Positions 1 through 6,869 are shown, numbered from the stretch's first letter. The stretch is DNA of 7,733 nucleotides from Planctomycetota bacterium (GCA_020861125.1 JAJBSZ010000314.1:1-7733); one strand, 5' to 3'. Notes: generated by a model not told the origin, from the sequence alone. Made by a program: numbers and translations.

Positions 1-1
1 A

Positions 2-178
2 TGCCCGTCCTCACCGCTCCGCTTGAATACTCTTCGTATCCGGACAGCCGATAGGCCGATCCCAACGAGTGGATTCGGCAATTCTTTCCGGAAAGTGGCA
101 ATATACCTTGACCGCGGGCCGGAGATCGCGGACTATTACCACCATTATCACAGGATGGATGCCCGGCCGACCCTCTGA
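2..178 (+). CDS. possible 3' end of an upstream gene (unrecognised)
   Basis: Frame 2 is open from the window edge to a TGA at 176-178 (about 58 residues) and contains no ATG before codon 54, so if it is real it is a C-terminal fragment of a gene that starts outside the window. The second half reads YLDRGPEIADYYHHYHRM, rich in Tyr and His, and has a more coding-like third-position pattern than the first half. I do not recognise a family. Frame 1 competes: it starts with an ATG at base 1 and stops at 52-54 (ending LEYSSYPDSR), and could equally be the tail of a gene. Which frame, if either, is coding cannot be settled here. The stop lies 83 bases before the glgA start. Confidence 0.25.
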   Translation, partial: CPSSPLRLNTLRIRTADRPIPTSGFGNSFRKVAIYLDRGPEIADYYHHYHRMDARPTL

Positions 179-261
179 TCCGTCCGATCTTCAGGCACGG
201 GTGAGGAACGGCTCGGCAGTTTCTATCACGACCGCCGGTACCCACGGAATGGATCGCGCCT

Positions 262-2610
262 ATGGCTTCCAAAAAAGAACACCGACGTAAACAAAAGAAA
301 ACCCGCAAAGGTGACACCGGACGCCGTACCGCAGCGCCGGCGCGGCCCGGGAAACCGGTGGAGCTGAACTCTCTGGATCTCCTTTCCGCTCTTCAGGATC
401 CAGCCACCGTGAGCGAGGATTCGCCGTCGGAATCGTCGTCTCCGCTCGCGGCGTCCGTCCCTCCGTCCGATACCGGGACGGCCGGGGAAGATGCGGCGCG
501 CGAGGAACTCCGGGCTGAGGAAGAGGAGCGCCGGGCCCGGGAGGAAATCCGCGAGGAAGCCCGAATTTCCCGGGAATGGGAAGAAGCGGCCATCGCCCAG
601 CGGGAAGCGGATGAAGCCGCCCGGCGGACGGAGGAATTCCTGGCTGCTCAGGCGGCCGAGGCCGAGCGGGAAGCCAGGGAACAAAGCCGTCTGCACCAGG
701 AGCGCAGCACGGCTCTCCGCTCGCCGGCGGCACCGCTTCCGGTAGCCGGGAAAAGTCAGGGCGTGGAGAAGCGGCCCGAGGTGGTGGCGGAGACGCCCCA
801 GTCCCGGCCGCCGGTTGGGGAAATCCCGCTGCGGCGTCCCGGGTCGCCGGCCTCCGATCCCGCTGCCGCCGCGCCGTCGGTTCCCGCCCTTGAGGTGGAA
901 AATCCGTTCTGGGAAAAACCGCCGGAAATCTTCGAGGCGCTGTCCGGCGCTCCGAACGGTGCGGCTCCCTACGGCTATCCCGGCCAGGCCGAGGAACCCA
1001 CCGCCAGCCTTCCGGTCACTATGGCCCGGTCCGGCGAGGAAGAAGCCGCGGCGGCGATGGCCGGGGACGGATATGACGGCGATGACGCCGTTCCCGTCGC
1101 CGCCCCCGGCAACACGGCGCCCGTTCCTCTGGAGAAAAGAATGTACATTGTCATGATCACGCCGGAAGTCGCGCCGTGCGCCAAGGTGGGTGGTCTCGGA
1201 GACGTGGTGCTGGGGCTGGGCCGGGAACTGATGAAGCGCGGCCACGGGGTCGAGGTTATCAGCCCGATGTACGCCGGCATGCGCTACGATCTGATCGGGG
1301 ATTTGCACGAGGAGTACAGCGAGCTCTGGTGTCCGCATTACACCGAATGGCGGCCGGAAAAAGTGTTCCAGGGCACGGTGGAGGGCGGCCTGCAGGTGAA
1401 TTTCATTACCGGCGGCACCTATACCGAACGGCCTAACATCTACGGCTATGAAGACGATCTGCAGCGGTTTACCTATTTTTCGCGCCAGGCGCTGGAGTTC
1501 ATGTATAAAACCAACCGCCGGCCCGAAATTATCCACTGCCACGACTGGGCCACCGGTTTGGTGCCGGCCATCCTCTGGGACATCTACGAAAAACTCGGCT
1601 GGAATACCTCGCGGGTTGTCTACACCATCCATAACAATGAATGCCAGGGATTGTGCGGATTCCCCGATCGCCTGCTGGCTCTGGTTGGCCTCGATGCCAA
1701 GAATTATCTCCGGCCCGACCGGATGCAGGACGACAGCCACCGCAATTGCATTAACATGATGAAGGGCGGCATCATCTACTCCAATTTCGTCACCACGGTC
1801 AGCCCCACCTATGCCGGTGAACTGAAAACCGTCGGCGGCGGACGGGGATTGCAGACCACCATCGCCAAGAACAGCGCCAAGGTGGGCGGCGTGCTGAACG
1901 GTATCGATTACGATTTCTGGAACCCGCAGACCGATGGCAAGCTGGCCGCCCGGTACTCGGTGGGCGACGATTTCCACCAGAAATATGTCAACAAGAAGGC
2001 GCTGCGGGAATGGCTGGGCCTGTGGGACGCGTGGAAGCCGATCATCGCGGTGGTGACCAGGCTCACCCAGCAAAAGGGACTTGCCCTCATCAAGCATGCC
2101 ATCTGGTCCGCCAAGCGGCTCCAGTCGCAGTTTGTCCTCCTCGGCAGCGCCCCGGACCCCAAGGTCAACGCCGAATTTGTCAGCCTCCAGCATGAACTCA
2201 AGGACGACCACGACATCAACCTCTACCTGGGCTACCACGAGGATCTCTCCCGGCTGATATATGCCGGGTCGGATCTGTTTCTCATTCCCAGCCTGTACGA
2301 GCCGTGCGGCCTGACCCAGATGATCTCCCTCCGCTACGGCACCGTTCCGGTCGTGCGGGAGACCGGCGGGCTGGTGGACACGGTGTTTGACCTCGACAAC
2401 TCCGGTCTCGGGCTGAACGACGCCAACGGCTTCACCTTCCGGGACCCGACGCCGGAGAGCCTGGATTACGGGCTGGAGCGGGCGGTACGCCTGTGGTACG
2501 ACAATCCGGAGGCCTTCAACCGGTTGGCGAGGAACGGCATGCGCTACGACTATTCCTGGCGTCATCCGGCGGAGCATTACGAAAACATTTACCATTACAT
2601 CAAGGCTTGA
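262..2610 (+). CDS. glgA: glycogen/starch synthase GlgA (GT5) with ~293-residue N-terminal extension
   Basis: Cytoplasmic retaining glucosyltransferase expected to move glucose from ADP-glucose to the non-reducing end of alpha-1,4-glucan. The catalytic part begins near residue 294 (MYIVMITPEVAPCAKVGGLGD). It has the nucleotide-sugar loop KVGGLGD (308-314), HCHDW (425-429), TIHNNECQG (455-463), VSPTYAGE, VLNGID (544-549), RLTQQKG with R600 and K605, the donor-site motif EPCGLTQ (680-686) and TGGLVDTV (701-708), so both Rossmann lobes look intact. Family members are usually about 480 residues; this one is 782. Residues 2-22 are Lys/Arg-rich, about 78-153 form a Glu/Arg/Ala-rich charged helix or coiled coil, and 154-293 are Pro/Ala-rich and probably disordered, apart from a short aromatic motif at 214-227. 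The ATG at 262 is the first in frame after a stop at 202-204, with only a weak GGA-type ribosome site (246-253). An internal start at 1141 would give a 489-residue enzyme. The enzyme call is secure; the role of the extension is unknown. Confidence 0.95.
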   Translation: MASKKEHRRKQKKTRKGDTGRRTAAPARPGKPVELNSLDLLSALQDPATVSEDSPSESSSPLAASVPPSDTGTAGEDAAREELRAEEEERRAREEIREEARISREWEEAAIAQREADEAARRTEEFLAAQAAEAEREAREQSRLHQERSTALRSPAAPLPVAGKSQGVEKRPEVVAETPQSRPPVGEIPLRRPGSPASDPAAAAPSVPALEVENPFWEKPPEIFEALSGAPNGAAPYGYPGQAEEPTASLPVTMARSGEEEAAAAMAGDGYDGDDAVPVAAPGNTAPVPLEKRMYIVMITPEVAPCAKVGGLGDVVLGLGRELMKRGHGVEVISPMYAGMRYDLIGDLHEEYSELWCPHYTEWRPEKVFQGTVEGGLQVNFITGGTYTERPNIYGYEDDLQRFTYFSRQALEFMYKTNRRPEIIHCHDWATGLVPAILWDIYEKLGWNTSRVVYTIHNNECQGLCGFPDRLLALVGLDAKNYLRPDRMQDDSHRNCINMMKGGIIYSNFVTTVSPTYAGELKTVGGGRGLQTTIAKNSAKVGGVLNGIDYDFWNPQTDGKLAARYSVGDDFHQKYVNKKALREWLGLWDAWKPIIAVVTRLTQQKGLALIKHAIWSAKRLQSQFVLLGSAPDPKVNAEFVSLQHELKDDHDINLYLGYHEDLSRLIYAGSDLFLIPSLYEPCGLTQMISLRYGTVPVVRETGGLVDTVFDLDNSGLGLNDANGFTFRDPTPESLDYGLERAVRLWYDNPEAFNRLARNGMRYDYSWRHPAEHYENIYHYIKA
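1131..1143 (+). promoter_or_regulatory. internal ribosome binding site and ATG inside glgA
   Basis: GGAG (1131-1134) lies six bases before an in-frame ATG (1141-1143), exactly where homology to ordinary GlgA begins. This is a better ribosome site than the one at 262. Initiation here would make a normal-length GlgA without the extension. The bases also encode Glu-Lys-Arg-Met, so the match may be chance; the position at the domain boundary is what makes it notable. Confidence 0.45.
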
Positions 2611-2629
2611 TCGGCAGCGGCTGGGCCGA
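2611..2629 (+). other. small stem-loop directly after the glgA stop
   Basis: TCGGC (2611-2615) can pair with GCCGA (2625-2629) around a nine-base loop, in the short gap between glgA and pilT. No T-run follows, so it is not a convincing terminator. At most it could affect mRNA stability or pilT translation. A five-pair stem in GC-rich DNA may be chance. Confidence 0.2.
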
Positions 2630-2647
2630 ACCTGAGAAGAAGTGACA

Positions 2648-3781
2648 ATGGACGATTCGACAAAAGTACGCTACAGTATCGACGCCCTGTTGCGGGCGCT
2701 GCACGATAACAAGGGTTCTGACCTGCATATCACCGCCGGCAGCGCGCCGCGTATTCGCATCAACGGCTCCCTGCGTCCCCTCAACCTGCCGCCCATGACC
2801 GCCGAAGCGGCGCAGGAGATCATCTATTCCATTCTCAAGCCGGACCAGATCGCCCGGTTTGAGCGGGAAAAGGAACTGGACACCGCCTTCGGCCTGTCCG
2901 GTGTGGGTCGTTTCCGGGTTAACGTGTTTTTCCAGCGGGGGGCGGTGGGCGCCACCCTGCGCACCATTCCCTTTGAAATCATCACCTTCCAGATGCTGGG
3001 CCTGCCGGTACCGATCTTCGAACACCTCTGCGGGCTCCCCAAGGGGCTGATCCTCGTCACCGGCGCCACCGGTTCTGGTAAATCCACCACCCTGGCGGCG
3101 ATGATCGACTACATCAATTCCAATGAGGACGGCCATATCGTCACCATCGAGGACCCCATCGAATTCCTGCACCGCAACAAGCGCTGCCTCGTCAACCAGC
3201 GGGAGGTGGGCCCGGACACCCATAATTTCGCCGCCGCCCTCAAGCATGTCCTGCGGCAGGATCCGGACACCATTCTCATTGGCGAAATGCGGGATATGGA
3301 GACGGTGCAGCTCGGGCTGGAGCTGTCGGAAACGGGCCACCTGACCCTGGCGTCCCTGCATACTTCCGACGCGGTCCAGACCATCAACCGGATCATCGAT
3401 ATCTTCCCCCACGGGCAGCAGGCGCAGATCCGCACCCAGTTGTCGTTTGTGCTGGAGGGGATCGTCTCGCAGCAGTTGTTGAAAACCGTCGGCGGCGGCG
3501 GGCGCTGCGTGGCGTTGGAGATCCTCATCGCCACCCATGCCATCCGGGCCAATATTCGCGACGACAAGCTGCACCAGATCTACTCCGCCCTGCAGACCGG
3601 CGCTCGGGAGGGCATGATCACCATGAACGCCTCCCTCCTGGAACTGGTCGCCAAGGCCAAGATCACCAAGGAGGCGGCCCTGGCCGCCACTACCCGGGTG
3701 GACGAGCTCCTGGAGCTGGTGGAAATGATCAACGTCCAGCAAAAAGGCCGGACCCGGGCCGGCGGTGGCCGGACCTGGTAG
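2648..3781 (+). CDS. pilT: type IV pilus retraction ATPase PilT
   Basis: Hexameric cytoplasmic ATPase expected to power pilus disassembly (retraction) at the PilC platform. Counting from the ATG at 2648 (377 aa), the protein shows in order: an N-terminal PAS-like T2SSE region (SDLHI, PRIRINGSL); Walker A GATGSGKST (139-147); Asp box TIEDPIEF with E168 and D169; Walker B ILIGEMRD with E213; His box HLTLASLHTSD (H231, H238); and the PilT-type AIRANIRDDK segment (A298-I299-R300), followed by QTGAREGMITM. The AIR motif, the length and the absence of the long N-terminal domain separate it from PilB/GspE. It ends with a Gly/Arg-rich tail (GRTRAGGGRTW). GTG at 2642 is an alternative start adding two residues; GAGAAG (2634-2639) could serve either. 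It follows glgA by 37 bases (31 from the GTG) with no promoter visible, so co-transcription is likely. PilU is the main alternative, but the AIR region favours PilT. Confidence 0.95.
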   Translation: MDDSTKVRYSIDALLRALHDNKGSDLHITAGSAPRIRINGSLRPLNLPPMTAEAAQEIIYSILKPDQIARFEREKELDTAFGLSGVGRFRVNVFFQRGAVGATLRTIPFEIITFQMLGLPVPIFEHLCGLPKGLILVTGATGSGKSTTLAAMIDYINSNEDGHIVTIEDPIEFLHRNKRCLVNQREVGPDTHNFAAALKHVLRQDPDTILIGEMRDMETVQLGLELSETGHLTLASLHTSDAVQTINRIIDIFPHGQQAQIRTQLSFVLEGIVSQQLLKTVGGGGRCVALEILIATHAIRANIRDDKLHQIYSALQTGAREGMITMNASLLELVAKAKITKEAALAATTRVDELLELVEMINVQQKGRTRAGGGRTW

Positions 3782-3788
3782 CAGACGG

Positions 3789-3816
3789 TTGACACCCGGT
3801 GTGTCCGCCATACAAT
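3789..3816 (+). promoter_or_regulatory. strong sigma-70 type promoter for pilC
   Basis: The -35 box TTGACA (3789-3794) is perfect consensus, the spacer is 16 bases and the -10 box TACAAT (3811-3816) matches five of six. Transcription would start near 3823, giving a leader of about 80 bases before pilC. It lies in the largest clear gap between the annotated genes, just after the pilT stop, and should let pilC and the sensor kinase gene be transcribed independently of glgA-pilT. The spacer holds the palindrome ACACC-C-GGTGT (3792-3802), overlapping the -35 box, a possible operator. Confidence 0.7.
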
Positions 3817-3828
3817 GGCTAGTTGTAT
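3810..3828 (+). repeat. inverted repeat over the -10 box and transcription start
   Basis: ATACAA (3810-3815) and TTGTAT (3823-3828) are perfect inverted copies separated by seven bases, forming a 19-base dyad centred just after the -10 box. Allowing one mismatch, the arms extend to CCATACAA/TTGTATTG. The placement fits an operator for a repressor, but no regulator is identified and the arms are short. Confidence 0.35.
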
Positions 3829-3841
3829 TGATCCAACCAAT

Positions 3842-3858
3842 CCGATGGGAAGCATCGG
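3842..3858 (+). other. hairpin in the pilC leader RNA
   Basis: CCGATG (3842-3847) and CATCGG (3853-3858) are perfect complements around a GGAAG loop, about 20 bases after the expected transcription start and 33 bases before the pilC ribosome site. There is no following T-run, so it does not look like a terminator. The purine loop (GGAAG) resembles a binding site for post-transcriptional regulators of the CsrA type, but that is inference. Confidence 0.35.
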
Positions 3859-3891
3859 TTCCATTCGGCACGACCAAGGGTAGCATTGCAC

Positions 3892-3906
3892 AGGGGACTG
3901 ACAGTG
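3892..3906 (+). promoter_or_regulatory. ribosome binding site fixing a GTG start for pilC
   Basis: AGGGGA (3892-3897) sits six bases before the GTG at 3904-3906. This favours GTG over the TTG at 3886, which would add six residues (HRGLT and the start) that do not look like a PilC N-terminus. Starting at GTG yields MPKFRYVARD, the usual PilC-type beginning. Confidence 0.7.
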
Positions 3907-5109
3907 CCTAAATTCAGATACGTAGCGCGCGATGCCATGGGCAACAAGGTGGAGGATGAACTCACCGCCAAAAGCCACGCCGCAGCCATGGCCCAACTCA
4001 AACGGAACCGGCTCAATGTCCTGACCCTTTCCGAGGCGAAGAAGGGCTTTGCCCTCAGCCTGACCAAGCCGAAGCCCCGGGTGAAGGCGGCGGATCTGGT
4101 GATTTTCACCCGCCAGTTTTCCACCATGGTGGAGGCGGGTCTGCCGGTGGTGGAGATCCTGGATATTCTTCTGGAGCAGACCGACGACCCCGGCTTCAAG
4201 AGCGTGGTGTCGGAGGTGCGGAGCGAGGTCCGGGGCGGCAGCGATCTCTCGAGCGCCCTCGCCAAGTGGCCGAAGTGTTTTTCGCCGATCTACATCAACC
4301 TCATCAAGGCCGGCGAAGCCTCCGGCGACCTCGACGTCATCCTCAAGCGTCTGGCCGTCTACCTGGAGAAAAACGCCTCCTTGAAGCGGAAGATCATCTC
4401 CGCCATGACCTACCCCGTGGCGTCCCTGGGCCTCATCATCCTCATCACCGTTGGCCTCTTGGTATTCATCGTGCCCCAGTTTGTGGAGATTTTCGACGGC
4501 ATCGGCGCCGAATTGCCCCTCCCGACCCGCATGGTCATGGCGATTTCCGACACGCTGATGGAACGCTGGTACGCGGTGCTGGCGGCCATCATTGGCTTCT
4601 TCGTCTTCCTCTGGATGGTGAACAAGAATCCGCGCGGGCGGTACATCATCGATTCCCTTAAACTCAAGTCGCCGGTGTTTGGCGAGCTGTTCCAGAAGGT
4701 GGCGCTGAGCCGTTTCGCCCGAACGTTCTCCACCATGCTCCGCTCCGGCGTACCCATGCTCGGGTCGTTGGAGATCGTGTCCGCCACCGCCGGCAACGGG
4801 GTGGTGGAGGAGGCGGTGACGGCGTCCCGGGAGGCGGTTCGGCAGGGCGAATCCCTGGCGGCGCCCCTCAGTGAAAGTCCCGTGTTCCCTCCCATGGTGG
4901 TGCGGATGATCAGCGTCGGCGAACGCACCGGCGCCCTGGAGACCCTGCTGGAGAAGGTGGCCGACTTCTACGACGAACAGGTCGATGCGGCGGTGGAAAG
5001 CCTGACGTCGGTCATCGAGCCGGTGATGATCGGTTTGATGGGCGTGGTGGTGGGCTTTATCGTCATCGCCCTGTTTCTCCCGATTCTCGAGCTCCAGAAC
5101 CAGGTATGA
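3904..5109 (+). CDS. pilC: type IV pilus inner-membrane platform protein PilC
   Basis: Polytopic inner-membrane protein that forms the platform on which PilB and PilT act to add or remove pilins. The 401-residue length is typical. Two T2SSF repeats are visible: copy one starts FTRQFSTMVEAGLPV (from 68) and contains IKAGEASGDLD (134-144); copy two starts FARTFSTMLRSGVPM (from 271) and contains ISVGERTGALE (about 336-346). Membrane helices lie at about 171-190 (after AMTYP), 222-239 and 373-392, the last ending ALFLPI. The N-terminal KFRYVARDAMGN segment is the standard family opening. It has its own promoter and a good ribosome site, and its stop overlaps the following kinase start by four bases (ATGA, 5106-5109), implying translational coupling. 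The GspF paralogue of type II secretion is the alternative; the pilT and PilS/PilR-like neighbours favour PilC. Confidence 0.94.
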   Translation: MPKFRYVARDAMGNKVEDELTAKSHAAAMAQLKRNRLNVLTLSEAKKGFALSLTKPKPRVKAADLVIFTRQFSTMVEAGLPVVEILDILLEQTDDPGFKSVVSEVRSEVRGGSDLSSALAKWPKCFSPIYINLIKAGEASGDLDVILKRLAVYLEKNASLKRKIISAMTYPVASLGLIILITVGLLVFIVPQFVEIFDGIGAELPLPTRMVMAISDTLMERWYAVLAAIIGFFVFLWMVNKNPRGRYIIDSLKLKSPVFGELFQKVALSRFARTFSTMLRSGVPMLGSLEIVSATAGNGVVEEAVTASREAVRQGESLAAPLSESPVFPPMVVRMISVGERTGALETLLEKVADFYDEQVDAAVESLTSVIEPVMIGLMGVVVGFIVIALFLPILELQNQV

Positions 5110-6830
5110 CGACGGAGCGTCTGACGTCCAGACCCACCAGGATGTGGTCCCTCAGCTGGGTGATCCTCATCCGGTTGATCCTCTACCTCGTCGTCATCGG
5201 CTTTTTTGTCCAGTACATGTACTTTGGCGAGCGGGGCCAGTTTTACCAGCCGGGTCGGGCGATTCAAGAACTGGTGGCGGTGTATCTGGTGAGTCTGGCG
5301 GTGCTGGCCGTCGGCGCCCACAGCCGGCGGCTGGATCCCTTTATCGCCGTCACCTATGTTCTGGACCTCGTGGTGCTGTCGCGGGTCATCCTTGCCAGCG
5401 GCGGCTTCAATTCGGTGTTTATCCCGTATTATTTGCCGGTGTTGGTGATGGCCACGGCCTGGCTGCCGCGGCAGTACACGGCGGTGTTTCCCTCTATCGC
5501 CACCCTGGGGGCGGCCTATATCGGTGTCCCGCACCTGATGGTCGCCCTGGGGGAATTCAACTGGCTGCCGCGGTTTTTTCCCCAGAACCTCCTCTACAGC
5601 CTGCGCTATTCCCATCCCCATACCATCGTCTCCACCATGCTGATCCTGACGGTGTCGTTTTTCGTGGTGTCGTATCTCTCCGGTATCCTCAGCGACTGGC
5701 TGTTTATCGAACAGCGGCTGAACGCCGAGGTGCTGTCTTCCATCCGCGAGGGGATGGCGGTGGTCGCGGCTACCGGCGAGATGGTCATGGTAAACGGGGA
5801 ATTTCTCCGCCTGTTCCCCGAAGCGGAAAAGGCCGCCACCTGCGACGACCTGACGGGGGTAATTTTCCCCGGCCTGCCGGAACTGACCCTCGATCGGCTG
5901 GTGCAGGACAGCCGCGACGACGCCCTGATCTTCACCCGCGACCGGGACGCCAGTGGCCGTCCGCCCATGGAAATCCGTGTCTCCACCATCACCCTTCCCG
6001 GCCGCAAACAGGTCTACGGCATCATCCTGATGGTCGCCGACCTCACCCTCCGCCGCCGCATGGAGGCGGCGGAGCGGAACCTGGAGCGGTACTCGGCCAT
6101 CTCCACCATGGCGGCCGGGCTGGCGCACGAGATCCGGAATCCCATGGCATCGCTGCGCAGCGCCATCCAGGAGATCGGGGAGTCATTCCCCGAGGGGAGC
6201 CAGAACCGGGTCCTGACCGATGTGGTGATCTCCGAATCGGACCGGTTGGACAAGGTCATCGGCCGGTTTCTCGACTTTTCCCGCGAAGGCCGGCTGCGGA
6301 TGACCACCGTCAAGATCAGCGTGATCCTGAGTGAGCTGATGCTGATGTTCACCCACGACCCCAAGGCCAGGCATGTGGAACTGGTCCTGGACATCCAGGA
6401 TGATCCGCCGGTACTCTGCGATCCCGATCGCCTGAAGGAGGTGTTTCTCAACCTCGCCCTGAATGCGGTGCAGGCCCTGCCGCCGCAGGGCGGGCGTCTG
6501 GACGTGGTGTTGGCGTCGGCCCACCAGGGCGGGGTCCAGGGGGTGGAGATACTGTTTTTGGACAATGGGCCGGGGATTGCGGAGAACCATTTCCCGCGGC
6601 TGTTCGAGCCCTTTTTCAGCAGCAAACAGACCGGCACCGGCATGGGCCTGCCGCTGTCCCGTAAGCAGGTGGCGCTGCACGGTGGCGAGCTGGATGCCAG
6701 CAATCGCCTGGGCGGCGGGGCCTGCTTCCGGGTGTGGCTGCCGCTGAAACCGGCGGATACGCCGCGGGAAAGCAAGAGCGGTACCATCGTCATCATGTCC
6801 GACTGGCGGCGGGCGCTTCTGGGGGAATAA
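5106..6830 (+). CDS. pilS: PilS-like membrane sensor histidine kinase
   Basis: 574-residue inner-membrane sensor kinase. About six hydrophobic segments fill residues 15-200 with very short loops, as in PilS: roughly 16-38, 55-72, 80-98, 104-120, 127-148 and 173-196. A PAS-like region follows (about 210-320). The dimerisation/phosphoacceptor box is AGLAHEIRNPMASL with H341. The ATP-binding domain shows the N-box NLALN (N449, N453), the G1 box DNGPGI (486-491), the F-box LFEPFFSSK and the G2 box GTGMGL (510-515), so the kinase looks active. After the last strand (FRVWLPLKP) there is a tail of about 25 residues (ending MSDWRRALLGE) without obvious function. The ATG overlaps the pilC stop; the only ribosome site is a weak AGG at 5102-5104, so it probably depends on pilC translation. 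In Pseudomonas PilS senses pilin in the membrane and signals to PilR; the same role is inferred from position and architecture. Confidence 0.88.
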   Translation: MTTERLTSRPTRMWSLSWVILIRLILYLVVIGFFVQYMYFGERGQFYQPGRAIQELVAVYLVSLAVLAVGAHSRRLDPFIAVTYVLDLVVLSRVILASGGFNSVFIPYYLPVLVMATAWLPRQYTAVFPSIATLGAAYIGVPHLMVALGEFNWLPRFFPQNLLYSLRYSHPHTIVSTMLILTVSFFVVSYLSGILSDWLFIEQRLNAEVLSSIREGMAVVAATGEMVMVNGEFLRLFPEAEKAATCDDLTGVIFPGLPELTLDRLVQDSRDDALIFTRDRDASGRPPMEIRVSTITLPGRKQVYGIILMVADLTLRRRMEAAERNLERYSAISTMAAGLAHEIRNPMASLRSAIQEIGESFPEGSQNRVLTDVVISESDRLDKVIGRFLDFSREGRLRMTTVKISVILSELMLMFTHDPKARHVELVLDIQDDPPVLCDPDRLKEVFLNLALNAVQALPPQGGRLDVVLASAHQGGVQGVEILFLDNGPGIAENHFPRLFEPFFSSKQTGTGMGLPLSRKQVALHGGELDASNRLGGGACFRVWLPLKPADTPRESKSGTIVIMSDWRRALLGE

Positions 6831-6838
6831 CCGCTTTG

Positions 6839-6860
6839 GGCGGCCGACGGGCCGGCTGCC
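6839..6860 (+). other. GC-rich stem-loop between kinase and regulator genes
   Basis: GGCGGCCG (6839-6846) pairs with CGGCTGCC (6853-6860), eight pairs including one G-U, around a six-base loop. It begins eight bases after the kinase stop. No T-run follows, so it is not a classical intrinsic terminator; it may attenuate read-through or protect the upstream mRNA end. Confidence 0.4.
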
Positions 6861-6869
6861 ACGGCGTCG

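Noticed and set aside
96..112. Sigma-54 promoter look-alike TGGC...TTGA upstream of glgA
   Set aside because: The spacing between the -24 and -12 elements is one base too long and the required GC at -12 is missing.
69..290. 73-codon + strand frame upstream of and overlapping the glgA start
   Set aside because: No ribosome site, no family resemblance, and it overlaps glgA by 29 bases out of frame. Frame 2 is a better, though still weak, coding candidate here.
262..1140. Frameshift or gene fusion artefact joining a separate gene to glgA
   Set aside because: The frame is continuous with no internal stop and keeps coding-like third positions. A true extension or an alternative start explains it better, although a natural fusion cannot be excluded.
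226..2595. A 789-codon open frame on the - strand, antisense to nearly all of glgA
   Set aside because: It mirrors the GC-rich codon bias of glgA. Its translation is Arg/His/Gly-rich with no recognisable domain, while the + strand has every GlgA motif.
2642..3781. PilB or GspE identity for the ATPase
   Set aside because: It is too short, lacks the long N-terminal domain and the zinc-binding cysteines, and has the PilT AIR segment.
2600..3886. Long - strand open frame opposite pilT
   Set aside because: Shadow of pilT; no family features, and the sense strand has a complete PilT motif set.
4968..6128. Long - strand open frame opposite the pilC end and kinase
   Set aside because: Gln/His/Arg/Gly-rich shadow translation; the sense genes are unambiguous.
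5144..6334. Second + strand frame inside the sensor kinase
   Set aside because: Out-of-frame shadow rich in Gly/Arg/His/Pro; the kinase frame carries the H, N, G1 and G2 boxes.
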